A stretch of 34,322 bases of DNA from Acidobacteriota bacterium (GTDB lineage Bacteria > Acidobacteriota > Thermoanaerobaculia > Thermoanaerobaculales > Thermoanaerobaculaceae): contig PMLC01000051.1 in NCBI GenBank assembly GCA_003158745.1, positions 366-34,687 of the forward strand, given 5' to 3'. Positions 8,407-15,366 of this stretch are shown piece after piece. Numbering within the stretch: the first letter of the stretch is position 1; each line of letters begins with the position of its first letter. The position numbers and the translations under genes are program-made. The notes under the pieces were generated by a model that worked only from the letters and a program-made list of their open reading frames with translations, made no database searches and was not told the DNA's origin.

Positions 8407-9453
8407 CTACGAGCGTTCGACCTGGCTCCTGATGGCCTGGGCGATGGCCACGAAGGCCTCAGCCGCTGCCGAGTCGGGGTGCGAGGCGACGATCGGTGTG
8501 CCCGCATCGCCGCCCACGACGATCTCAGGGTCAATGGGAATGTCCCCCAGGAACGGCACGCCGAGTTGCTCGGCGGTGCGCTTCCCCCCGCCGTGCTTGA
8601 AGATCTCGCTCCTGGCGCCGCAGTGGGGGCAGACGAACGCCGACATGTTCTCGATCACGCCCAGCACGGGAACGTTGACCTTCTGGAACATCGCGAGCCC
8701 CTTTCGGGCGTCGATGAGCGCGACGTCCTGAGGCGTCGTGACGATGACCGCACCATCCAGAGGTACTTGCTGGGTCATGGTGAGCTGGGCGTCGCCTGTC
8801 CCGGGGGGCAGGTCCACCACCAGGTAGTCGAGCGTGCCCCAGTCAACGTCCTCGATGAACTGCTGCAGAGCCTTCATCACCATCGGCCCGCGCCAGATCA
8901 CAGGCTGGTCGGGGTCCATCAGGAACCCGAGCGACATCACCTTGACGCCGTTGCCGTCGACCGGGAGGATCTTCTCTTCGGGGGTCACCCGCGGCTTGTC
9001 CGTGCATCCCATCATCATCTGCTGGGATGGACCGTAGATGTCGGCGTCGAGCAGGCCGACGGTCACGCCGTCGCGGAGCAAAGCAAGCGCGAGATTGGCC
9101 GCCACGGTGGACTTCCCGACGCCGCCCTTGCCCGACGCGACGGCGATCTTGTAGCGAACGCCGGGGAGCGCCACACGGGCCGGCGCCGCCACCTGGGGAG
9201 CCTGGGGCGCCTGCACCTTGCACTCGAGCTTAACCTTCGTGACGCCCGGCAGCACCTCGAGCGCGGCCCTGGCATCCCGCTCAACCGCCTGGCTCGCCGA
9301 CGGGTTGGCCGTCGACATCACGATGTCAACCTCCACCGAACCACCATCGACCCGTATACCGTGGACGAAGCCGAACGACACGATGTCCCGGGTCAGCCCC
9401 GGGAACTTGACCTTCTTGAGAGCCTCACGGACACCTGCCTCAGTCAACGCCAT
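8407..9453 (-). CDS. mrp: Mrp/ApbC/NBP35-family Fe-S cluster carrier ATPase
   Basis: A cytoplasmic P-loop ATPase that carries and transfers Fe-S clusters. Residues ~1-80 form a MIP18/DUF59 domain, followed by an Ala/Pro/Gln hinge. The ATPase core starts with the deviant Walker A GKGGVGKS (108-115). Further in are DADIYGPS, the VDLPPGTGD loop and the CPHC pair near residue 275 that holds the bridging cluster. At 348 residues it matches full-length bacterial Mrp. I chose ATG 9453 because GGAGGG sits 4 nt upstream; a GTG at 9465 would overlap that site. Downstream of a stand-alone DUF59 gene and plsC on the same strand; Mrp and DUF59 proteins both act in Fe-S assembly, so the pairing makes sense. 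Confidence 0.95.
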   Translation of the reverse strand: MALTEAGVREALKKVKFPGLTRDIVSFGFVHGIRVDGGSVEVDIVMSTANPSASQAVERDARAALEVLPGVTKVKLECKVQAPQAPQVAAPARVALPGVRYKIAVASGKGGVGKSTVAANLALALLRDGVTVGLLDADIYGPSQQMMMGCTDKPRVTPEEKILPVDGNGVKVMSLGFLMDPDQPVIWRGPMVMKALQQFIEDVDWGTLDYLVVDLPPGTGDAQLTMTQQVPLDGAVIVTTPQDVALIDARKGLAMFQKVNVPVLGVIENMSAFVCPHCGARSEIFKHGGGKRTAEQLGVPFLGDIPIDPEIVVGGDAGTPIVASHPDSAAAEAFVAIAQAIRSQVERS

Positions 9454-9592
9454 TTCACCCTCCACACCGCCGGCGCAATAGGTTTTGCGCAGGTGGGGAT
9501 CGTCCGAAACCTACCGACGACCATCACGAACCGGCCTCAGGATCCGGTGCCGCGCCTGTGCGGGAGTGCTGATTCCTCCCCAAGCCCGATGT

Positions 9593-9898
9593 TCAACTCG
9601 CCCAGCCGAAGTGGTTGCGCACAGCTTCGGAGGCCATCGCGGGGCTCCACGGCGGATCCCAGACGATCTCCACCGTCACGTCGCCCGCCCCGGTACCCCT
9701 CCGGATCGCCGCCTCAGCGTCCGCCGAGATGCGGCGTACCAGCGGGCAGCCTCGTGTGGTGAGGGTCAGCTGGACCCGCACGCGATCGGGGGGCGCGACC
9801 TCCACCCCGTAGACCAGCCCGAGATCCACGACCGAGAAAGGGATCTCTGGATCCATCACGGTCGACAACGCATCCCAGACCTTTTCTTCATTGACCAT
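9593..9898 (-). CDS. MIP18-family (DUF59) Fe-S assembly protein
   Basis: A 101-residue single-domain protein of the MIP18/PaaD/SufT group. It shows the conserved start VWDALSTVMDPEIPFSVVDLGLVYGVEV, the LTTRGCPL cysteine loop, and a C-terminal IVWDPPWSP motif. Such proteins help deliver Fe-S clusters to target enzymes. Its ATG lies 11 bp inside the 3' end of plsC, so the two are cotranscribed. The gap to mrp downstream is 139 bp and shows no terminator. With no paa or suf genes adjacent, a general role next to Mrp is more likely than a phenylacetate role. Confidence 0.9.
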   Translation of the reverse strand: MVNEEKVWDALSTVMDPEIPFSVVDLGLVYGVEVAPPDRVRVQLTLTTRGCPLVRRISADAEAAIRRGTGAGDVTVEIVWDPPWSPAMASEAVRNHFGWAS

Positions 9899-10670
9899 CG
9901 CCCACGCTCCTCAACGCACCACTCCCATCGTATGAAACCATCTTTCGCACGCCCGCATTGCCTCGCAACCTCTCGATCTCCATCCTGACCAGTTTCATCA
10001 GTTCGCCCTTGTCCGTCACTCCCCGACCGGTCGTCGGGATCGGGTCGCCGAACCGAACCGTAATGACGCCGGGACGAATGAAGTAGTTGTGCTTTGGCAG
10101 GCAATGCCGCGGGCCGTCGAGGCCGACCGGGACGATCGGGATCCCGGCCTTGATCGCGATCAGGAAACCGCCGCGTTGAAACGGCAGCAACCCACCGTCC
10201 GTCGAACGGGTCTCTTCCGGGAAGATGAGGACAGAACGGCCAGAGCGGATCCGGGCGGCAGCCTCCTCGAATGACTTCACAGCCTCCCGGCGGTTCTCGC
10301 GGTCAACTGGGATGAAACCCATCGAAGCGATCGCCCAGCCGAAAAGCGGCCAGGAGAAAAGCGACTTCTTGGCGAGGAAGCGCACCTGCACTGGGATCTC
10401 GGCGAGCAGAGCCGGGATGTCGAGCCACGACTCGTGATTGGCCATGAAGAGCACGGGTTCGCCTCGCGGCACACGCTTGCGACCCTCGCTTCTGAGGCGC
10501 ACGAAGCCTCCGAGGAGGATGCCGCGCCCCCAAATCCGCGCTCCCCGCAGGGTCCAGTCGCCGCGGGGCGGGATGAAACCGATGAGGGTACCGATGATAC
10601 CGGCCAGGATGGTGCTGACGATCCCCAGCACCACAAACACCAGCATTGCGAAGGCCCGGACTACGATCAC
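9888..10670 (-). CDS. plsC: 1-acyl-sn-glycerol-3-phosphate acyltransferase (PlsC family)
   Basis: Acylates lysophosphatidic acid to phosphatidic acid at the inner membrane in phospholipid synthesis. Family blocks are in order: a hydrophobic N-terminal segment, the NHESWLDIPAL catalytic block (NHxxxxD), the FIPVDRENR block, the FPEETRSTDG block, and the IPIVPVGLDGP block. The start is GTG 10670 (260 residues), because a TACAAT box ends 6 nt before it; ATG 10646 is the alternative. The frame stays open upstream to 10877 but there runs through a repeat region and is not protein-like. The 3' end overlaps the DUF59 gene by 11 bp. Confidence 0.92.
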   Translation of the reverse strand: MIVVRAFAMLVFVVLGIVSTILAGIIGTLIGFIPPRGDWTLRGARIWGRGILLGGFVRLRSEGRKRVPRGEPVLFMANHESWLDIPALLAEIPVQVRFLAKKSLFSWPLFGWAIASMGFIPVDRENRREAVKSFEEAAARIRSGRSVLIFPEETRSTDGGLLPFQRGGFLIAIKAGIPIVPVGLDGPRHCLPKHNYFIRPGVITVRFGDPIPTTGRGVTDKGELMKLVRMEIERLRGNAGVRKMVSYDGSGALRSVGDGQ

Positions 10671-10676
10671 GAGTGG

Positions 10677-10682
10677 ATTGTA
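10677..10682 (-). promoter_or_regulatory. Predicted -10 box of plsC
   Basis: Minus-strand TACAAT lies 6 nt before the GTG at 10670, the same geometry as folP, again without a Shine-Dalgarno. No convincing -35 is visible 16-18 bp upstream (CTGTGC at 17 bp). The same GGGTACAATC string occurs before mfd on the plus strand. Confidence 0.4.
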
Positions 10683-10699
10683 CCCTCGCGGGAGACAGG

Positions 10700-10935
10700 G
10701 CACAGGAAGACAGTGGTCCGTGGTCCGAGGAGACAAGCAGAAGAGCGGCGGGGCTGAGGAGCCGAGGAGCCAGAGGCAGTTCGCAGGTTCAAAGGTCCAG
10801 AAGTTCGCACGTTCAGAAACGGCGAGAACGATAGGAAATGGGAAGAAGGCAGAAGGGAGAAAGTAGCGGAAAGACAAGACAAACCTTCCGTCGCCCGCCT
10901 TTCCTCTCCCGTCTTCCCTCTTCCCATATCCTCCT
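10700..10935. repeat. Short-word palindromic intergenic repeat, copy A
   Basis: The left part has GTGGTCC twice in tandem (from 10713), then octamer words of the GCNGAGGR type (10738-10770), then words like GTTCGCAG and GTTCAAAG up to 10819. A separate palindrome follows. Its purine-rich arm at about 10833-10862 (core ATGGGAAGAAGG) pairs with a pyrimidine-rich arm at 10899-10927 (core CCCTCTTCCCAT), across a loop of about 36 nt. The words match copies D (29763-29898) and E (31210-31458), so this is one dispersed family. It lies between plsC and ftsH. Confidence 0.75.
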
Positions 10936-10974
10936 GTTACCTCTCAAACGAACGCAGGGCCTTGCAGCACGGCG

Positions 10975-11103
10975 AGTAGCCGCGCTGCCGCCGTTGGGCC
11001 AGATGCAAGGAAGGCGAGCGGCGAGCAGCGCAGCGTAGCCGGAGGCTACGTGCGAGGCGCGAGCCTGACGCCGCAGATGGTCCGACGCCGGCGGCGCCGG
11101 AGG
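10975..11103. repeat. Dispersed palindromic repeat family 2, copy next to the ftsH 3' end
   Basis: Shares two long identical blocks with 31515-31664. The first is 32 nt (10987-11018, identical to 31521-31552). The second is 36 nt (11063-11098, identical to 31605-31640). Between them is a perfect 7-bp inverted repeat CGTAGCC-gga-GGCTACG (11034-11050). The outer blocks are loosely complementary (GGCCAGATGC near the start, GCAGATGGTCC near the end). The element stops 5 bp before the ftsH stop codon. Confidence 0.85.
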
Positions 11104-12984
11104 TCAGACGGCTTCGGCGGAGGGGACCGGGTGACCTGGGCCCTTGAGCTTGTCCACCGGCACGCCGGTATGCTCGGAGACCATCCGGTAGACCTCTTCC
11201 CCCTCGAGCACTTCGCGCTCGAGAAGTGCTGCTGCGATCCTGTCGAGCACCGGTCGGTTCTCGGTCAATGTCTGCTGGGCCCGCCCGTAGGCGTTCTCCA
11301 CGAGGCGCTTGATCTCGCTGTCAATCTCGACCGCCGTGGACTCGGAGTAGTCTTGGTGGCGGGCGAACTCCTTGCCGAGGAATATTGCCTCTTCGCGCTT
11401 GCCGAAGGTGAGCGGCCCCATCGCGGACATCCCCCACTCGCATACCATTTTGCGGGCGAGTTCGGTGGCTCGCTCGAGATCGTTGCCGGCCCCGGTGGTG
11501 ATGGCCTCGTCCCCGAAGACGATCTGCTCCGCCAGGCGACCGCCCATCAGCACAACGAGTTCATCCGAAAGGAACGACTTGGCGTGAAGGTACCTGTCCT
11601 CCTCGGGGAGTTGCTGGGTCAGGCCGAGCGCGAGCCCGCGCGGGATGATCGTGACCTTGTGCAGCGGGTCGGCGTTCGGCAGTACTGCCGCGATCAGAGC
11701 GTGGCCTGCCTCGTGAAACGCCACCACACGCTTCTCCTCTTCGGAAAGTGCGAGTGAGCGGCGCTCCGCCCCCATCATGACCTTGTCCTTGGCGAACTCG
11801 AAGTCCTCCATTGCAACCGCGGTCTTGTTGAATCGCGCCGCCCGCAGAGCCGCTTCGTTGACCAGGTTGGCAATGTCGGCGCCGGAGAACCCGGGGGTCG
11901 AGCGAGCGAGCACCGGCAGGTCGACGTCCGGTGCGAGGGTGATCTTCGCCGTGTGCACCTTGAAGATCTCGGCCCGGCCGTTGAGGTCGGGACGGCTTAC
12001 TACGATGCGCCGGTCGAAGCGTCCGGGGCGGAGCAGCGCGGGGTCGAGGACGTCCGGGCGGTTTGTGGCCGCAATCAGGATCACGCCGTCGTTGGACTCG
12101 AATCCGTCCATCTCGACAAGCAGGGCGTTGAGAGTCTGCTCGCGCTCGTCGTGGCCCCCGCCGAGGCCGGCTCCACGGTGGCGTCCAACCGCATCGATTT
12201 CGTCGATGAAGATGATGCAGGGCGCGTTTTTCTTGCCCTGCTCGAACAGATCCCGCACGCGCGACGCGCCAACCCCGACAAACATCTCCACGAAGTCCGA
12301 GCCGGAGATCGAAAAGAATGGCACGTCGGCCTCGCCCGCTACGGCGCGGGCCAGCAGCGTCTTGCCGGTCCCCGGCGGGCCCATCAGGAGCACGCCCCGG
12401 GGGATCTTGCCCCCGAGCTTCTGGAACTTCTGCGGGTCGCGGAGGAACTCGATGATCTCCTGGAGCTCTTCCTTGGCCTCGTCCACGCCCGCAACGTCCT
12501 TAAATGTCACGCCCTTCTTCTGTGGGTTGAGTAGGCGGGCGCGCGACTTGCCGAAAGCCATCGCCTTGTTACCGCCGGCCTGCATCTGACGGTAGAAGAA
12601 GTACCACATCACCGCGAGCAGCACGAACGGCAGCCACGACAGGAGTGCGGTCCATATCGAACCCTGCGACGCCTGTTCAGCCTTGATCTTCACGTTGTGC
12701 TCGCGCAGCAGGCCGACGAGCTTGTCGTACCCGGGCGAGTAGGTCACGAAGTCGAACGGGCGAGCTGCGAGCGAGTGCGCCGCAGTTGCCTCAGGAGAAC
12801 GCCCGTAGACCTCGTCCCCGCGGATCAACACCTCGGTGATCTGGTTCTTCTCAACGCGATCCAGGAACTCGGAGAAGGCAATCTCCTTCGTTCCCGCCCG
12901 GGTGGTGGTGATCCAATTCCAGAGCAGCACCACCGACACGATGATGACGACGAACAGCAGCAGGTTCTTCACGTTCTGGTTCAC
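11104..12984 (-). CDS. ftsH: ATP-dependent zinc metalloprotease FtsH
   Basis: Membrane-anchored AAA+ protease that degrades unstable and misassembled membrane proteins. The 626 residues show helix 1 (8-24), an external domain, helix 2 (about 113-131), Walker A GPPGTGKT (202-209), Walker B IIFIDEID, the SRH region [19 protein letters not shown], and the zinc site HEAGH (424-428). The GTG start at 12984 is preceded by GGAGA at 4 nt. It follows hpt (81-bp gap) and tilS on the same strand, a neighbourhood common in many bacteria. In many genomes folP and glmM follow ftsH directly; here that block is separated from ftsH by plsC, mrp and the DsbA-like gene. Confidence 0.98.
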   Translation of the reverse strand: MNQNVKNLLLFVVIIVSVVLLWNWITTTRAGTKEIAFSEFLDRVEKNQITEVLIRGDEVYGRSPEATAAHSLAARPFDFVTYSPGYDKLVGLLREHNVKIKAEQASQGSIWTALLSWLPFVLLAVMWYFFYRQMQAGGNKAMAFGKSRARLLNPQKKGVTFKDVAGVDEAKEELQEIIEFLRDPQKFQKLGGKIPRGVLLMGPPGTGKTLLARAVAGEADVPFFSISGSDFVEMFVGVGASRVRDLFEQGKKNAPCIIFIDEIDAVGRHRGAGLGGGHDEREQTLNALLVEMDGFESNDGVILIAATNRPDVLDPALLRPGRFDRRIVVSRPDLNGRAEIFKVHTAKITLAPDVDLPVLARSTPGFSGADIANLVNEAALRAARFNKTAVAMEDFEFAKDKVMMGAERRSLALSEEEKRVVAFHEAGHALIAAVLPNADPLHKVTIIPRGLALGLTQQLPEEDRYLHAKSFLSDELVVLMGGRLAEQIVFGDEAITTGAGNDLERATELARKMVCEWGMSAMGPLTFGKREEAIFLGKEFARHQDYSESTAVEIDSEIKRLVENAYGRAQQTLTENRPVLDRIAAALLEREVLEGEEVYRMVSEHTGVPVDKLKGPGHPVPSAEAV

Positions 12985-13065
12985 GTACTCTCCGCGTTCC
13001 TCCGGCGGTCTCCTGCGCGGGCGCCAAGCTCAGACGAGGGCGCTCTCACGAAGCCAGCGCACCGG

Positions 13066-13584
13066 TCACACACCCTCAAGGGTGTTGATGTCGGGAAGAT
13101 TCCCCCACCGGCCCTCGTATTCCATCCCGTACCCCACCAAGCGCCCGGGCGGCACGTCGTTGAACACCACATATTTGGGTTCCAACGCAACCCGGCGCAA
13201 CAGCGGACGGTTGATGAGCGCCGCGACTTCCAGACTCGCAGGGGTCTGCAGGGCAAGATGCGTCAGCAGGTAGTTTTCGGTCACACCCGAATGGCAGATG
13301 TCTTTCAAGATGAGAGCGTGCGCGCCTTCCAGGTGAACGTGAGTGGCGTATGTCAGCTCGATGATCGCGCCGCGAGGCTCTGTCTGGTGCATCACGTTGA
13401 CGAGCTCGAAGCGAACGGCGCCCGGAATGGTCCGCAAGAGGTCTGCAAGGAAGACCGTTGCACCTTTCAGCATGCCCACCAGCACCAGCTCACGGCCGGA
13501 GTAGTCTGCTCCGATTCGCTTGCCCAACTCGGCGACGCGCGCCGCGATCATCTCTGGTGCAATCACCTGTCGTGGCGTTCCCAT
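13066..13584 (-). CDS. Hypoxanthine phosphoribosyltransferase-like protein with altered PRPP loop
   Basis: A 172-residue protein of Hpt length and order. LVGMLKGATVFLADLL matches the N-terminal PPi loop. VGYGMEYEGRWGNLP matches the C-terminal purine-site region. The central PRPP loop, normally close to VLIVEDIVDTGLTL, reads LILKDICHSGVTENYL (91-106). The first of the two acidic ribose-binding residues is K94, and the aspartate usually taken as catalytic is H98. Only D95 is kept. The flexible-loop region before it (MHQTEPRGAI) also differs from the usual SSYGDGT type. It lies in the canonical hpt slot between tilS (22-bp overlap) and ftsH. Either this is a divergent lineage-specific enzyme or it has lost catalysis; sequence alone cannot decide. 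Confidence 0.8.
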   Translation of the reverse strand: MGTPRQVIAPEMIAARVAELGKRIGADYSGRELVLVGMLKGATVFLADLLRTIPGAVRFELVNVMHQTEPRGAIIELTYATHVHLEGAHALILKDICHSGVTENYLLTHLALQTPASLEVAALINRPLLRRVALEPKYVVFNDVPPGRLVGYGMEYEGRWGNLPDINTLEGV

Positions 13585-14885
13585 GGCTCCTCCAGCCCTA
13601 CCGCAACCCCTTCGGCGCCGTCCTCACCCCACCCCTCGGCGACCCCGACCGCAGGAAGCCAAACAATCGTATCACCCGCCAGCAGCACCGGCCATGCCTG
13701 TCGCCACTGGGCCGGCAAGCCCTTCGCCGCGAGCCGGCGCATCACCGCGGCGCCGCCGAACCGCTCTCCCGGTACAACCGAGCGCCAGCTCACCACGCGT
13801 TCGCGCAGGCGGGAGTGGAGCGTCGCCCGGTGCCGCGCGCTCGGTGACAATGAGCCTCCCAGCACGCCGACGAACCCGCCCGGCAGCTCGACCCTCGAAG
13901 GAAGGGCTACAGGCCGGGGAGCGAACGGTTGAATGGGCGGCGGCTGAAGCAGTAGCGTGTTGCCGCGCAGCCGCAGCACCCACCGACGTCCGAGATCCAC
14001 CGCCGCCGGCTGCCCGCTCTCGAGCATGCCGCTCACCCCATCGAGCTGCCGGCGAGAGGGCGGCTCGGCCAGCGGTAGGCGCCCCGCCAGCTCGAGCACC
14101 CAGCGACGCAGGAGCGGTGCCGGCAAAGCCGCCACAAGCGCCGACGGGACGGGCCGGCCGACCTCGGGCCACACCCCGTGCTCCGCGAGCAGACCAGAAA
14201 GGAGCACTTCGTCAGCAGCGAGGGATGAGGCGAACGCAGCAATGTGTTCCGGGGCGTGCGGGAACGCCGCGACGATCGCCGGGAGCACACCATGGCGCAC
14301 CCGAGCCCGCGGATAGGCAAGGTCGGCGTTGCTCCCATCCTCGCGCCACGAGAGCTCCCGTTCCGCGAGGTATTCCCTCAGTGCAGCCCGGGGCACGTCA
14401 AGGAGCGGCCGGACGACGAGCCCTACCCGCCGCCGGATGGCCGCGACGCCGCGCGGACCCGAGCCTCGGAACAGTTTCAGGAGCACAGTCTCGGCCTGGT
14501 CGTCTCGGGTATGGGCGGTGGCCACGGCCGCACAACCCAGCCGCTCCCGTACGGCTTCCAGGGCCCGATACCGCTCCCGGCGCCACCACGCTTCCGGCGA
14601 AGTTCCGCGGGGCCGCTCCGGCGCCAGGTGCTCCACAACCAGCTTCACCCCGAGGCGGTTACACAGTTCTCTGCAGTATGCTGCGTCGCCGTCCGCCGCG
14701 ACCCCGCGTTGGTGGTGATGCACATGTGCCGCGGACACCACGCACCCGAGATCGGAGACCGATTCGTGGAACAGGCTGAGGAGAGCAACCGAGTCCGCAC
14801 CCCCCGAGAGCGCGACCAGGATGGGGCGCCCGAGGATGTCGGGGAAGTGACGGCGAAAAGCGGCGGCGAAGCCGTTCAGGGTCAT
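13563..14885 (-). CDS. tilS: tRNA(Ile)-lysidine synthase TilS
   Basis: Attaches lysine to C34 of the CAU-anticodon isoleucine tRNA, changing both its codon reading and its charging. The 440-residue protein has the N-type ATP pyrophosphatase loop SGGADS (27-32), the HVHHHQRG block, AHTRDDQAET, and the TilS C-terminal substrate-recognition domains (PPGGFVG-like segments near the end). The ATG lies 5 nt after the CCA end of a tRNA gene with a CAU anticodon, leaving no room for a Shine-Dalgarno outside the tRNA. It overlaps hpt by 22 bp. Transcription almost certainly starts at the promoter ahead of the tRNA. Confidence 0.95.
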   Translation of the reverse strand: MTLNGFAAAFRRHFPDILGRPILVALSGGADSVALLSLFHESVSDLGCVVSAAHVHHHQRGVAADGDAAYCRELCNRLGVKLVVEHLAPERPRGTSPEAWWRRERYRALEAVRERLGCAAVATAHTRDDQAETVLLKLFRGSGPRGVAAIRRRVGLVVRPLLDVPRAALREYLAERELSWREDGSNADLAYPRARVRHGVLPAIVAAFPHAPEHIAAFASSLAADEVLLSGLLAEHGVWPEVGRPVPSALVAALPAPLLRRWVLELAGRLPLAEPPSRRQLDGVSGMLESGQPAAVDLGRRWVLRLRGNTLLLQPPPIQPFAPRPVALPSRVELPGGFVGVLGGSLSPSARHRATLHSRLRERVVSWRSVVPGERFGGAAVMRRLAAKGLPAQWRQAWPVLLAGDTIVWLPAVGVAEGWGEDGAEGVAVGLEEPWERHDR

Positions 14886-14890
14886 GGACG

Positions 14891-14965
14891 TGGTGCCGGC
14901 GAGTGGACTCGAACCACTGACACGGGGCTTATGAGACCCCTGCTCTGCCTCTGAGCTACGCCGGC
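14891..14965 (-). tRNA. tRNA with anticodon CAU (elongator Met, or less likely Ile2)
   Basis: The 75-nt gene folds fully. The acceptor stem is GCCGGCG/CGCCGGC (7 pairs), the D stem GCTC/GAGC, and the anticodon stem GGGGT/GCCCC with loop CTCATAA and anticodon CAT. The variable loop is GTGTC and the T arm AGTGG-TTCGAGT-CCACT. The discriminator is A73 and CCA is encoded. The G1-C72 pair and the absence of the three stacked G-C pairs next to the loop argue against initiator tRNA. Elongator Met is the default call. Ile2, the TilS substrate, also has a CTCATAA loop and A73 and cannot be excluded. Confidence 0.95.
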
Positions 14966-14978
14966 ACGTAGCCTGCGA

Positions 14979-15007
14979 ATTCTATCCTCAACCCCTCCAA
15001 CGGACAA
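14979..15007 (-). promoter_or_regulatory. Predicted promoter of the tRNA(CAU)-tilS-hpt-ftsH unit
   Basis: Minus-strand TTGTCC (15007-15002), a 17-bp spacer and TAGAAT (14984-14979). Transcription would begin near 14972, giving the tRNA a leader of about 7 nt. It is the best -35/-10 pair I found in the window, and no other promoter is visible before tilS. Confidence 0.65.
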
Positions 15008-15109
15008 GCGCTCGTTCGGACCCGAATCGACTGCGCCCGGGCACGCGGTCGGGCTCGGACGGACGACCTGCAACTTGCGCAGCGACCACGGCGAGGCGAT
15101 ACTCGAGGG

Positions 15110-15313
15110 GTGCCTGGACGCAACCTTGGGGTCTGTGACACCTGCGAAAAAGAGCGCCCTACCTGGGCTCTTACGAAGTGTCACATTTGCGGCCATGTCA
15201 CGTGCCATAAGTGCGCAACTCTGGCGTATGGAAGGTACTTCTGCTCCAGACGCTGCGCGCTCTTCTTCTTCCACGATGAGGGGCTGGAGGAAGACGAAAC
15301 CGAGGAGTCTTGA
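15110..15313 (+). CDS. Small eight-cysteine (zinc-ribbon-like) protein
   Basis: A 67-residue protein with four cysteine pairs: C9-x2-C12, C24-x2-C27, C32-x2-C35 and C45-x3-C49. It ends in an acidic tail (EGLEEDETEES). The pattern could hold two zinc ions, but I cannot name the family. The GTG start at 15110 lies directly behind a GAGGGG stretch, so the initiation site is uncertain. The stop lies 53 bp before the preferred start of the aminotransferase-like gene on the same strand, and the two probably form one transcript. It is divergent from the tRNA-tilS unit. A nucleic-acid or protein-binding adaptor is possible but is inference. Confidence 0.75.
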   Translation: MPGRNLGVCDTCEKERPTWALTKCHICGHVTCHKCATLAYGRYFCSRRCALFFFHDEGLEEDETEES

Positions 15314-15366
15314 GCACAGGCAGTGAAGCCGGTAGACTTGGTGGCTCACGGAGGCAGGACCGGACG

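Noticed and set aside
10671-10877. Upstream extension of plsC (69 extra codons)
   Set aside because: The extension reads through repeat A and past the TACAAT box; the protein there is not conserved-looking.
10975-11103. Insertion sequence remnant
   Set aside because: No transposase fragment, no target-site duplication seen, and the element is a short palindrome repeated at gene 3' ends.
14891-14965. Initiator tRNA-fMet
   Set aside because: It has a G1-C72 pair and lacks the three G-C pairs bordering the anticodon loop.
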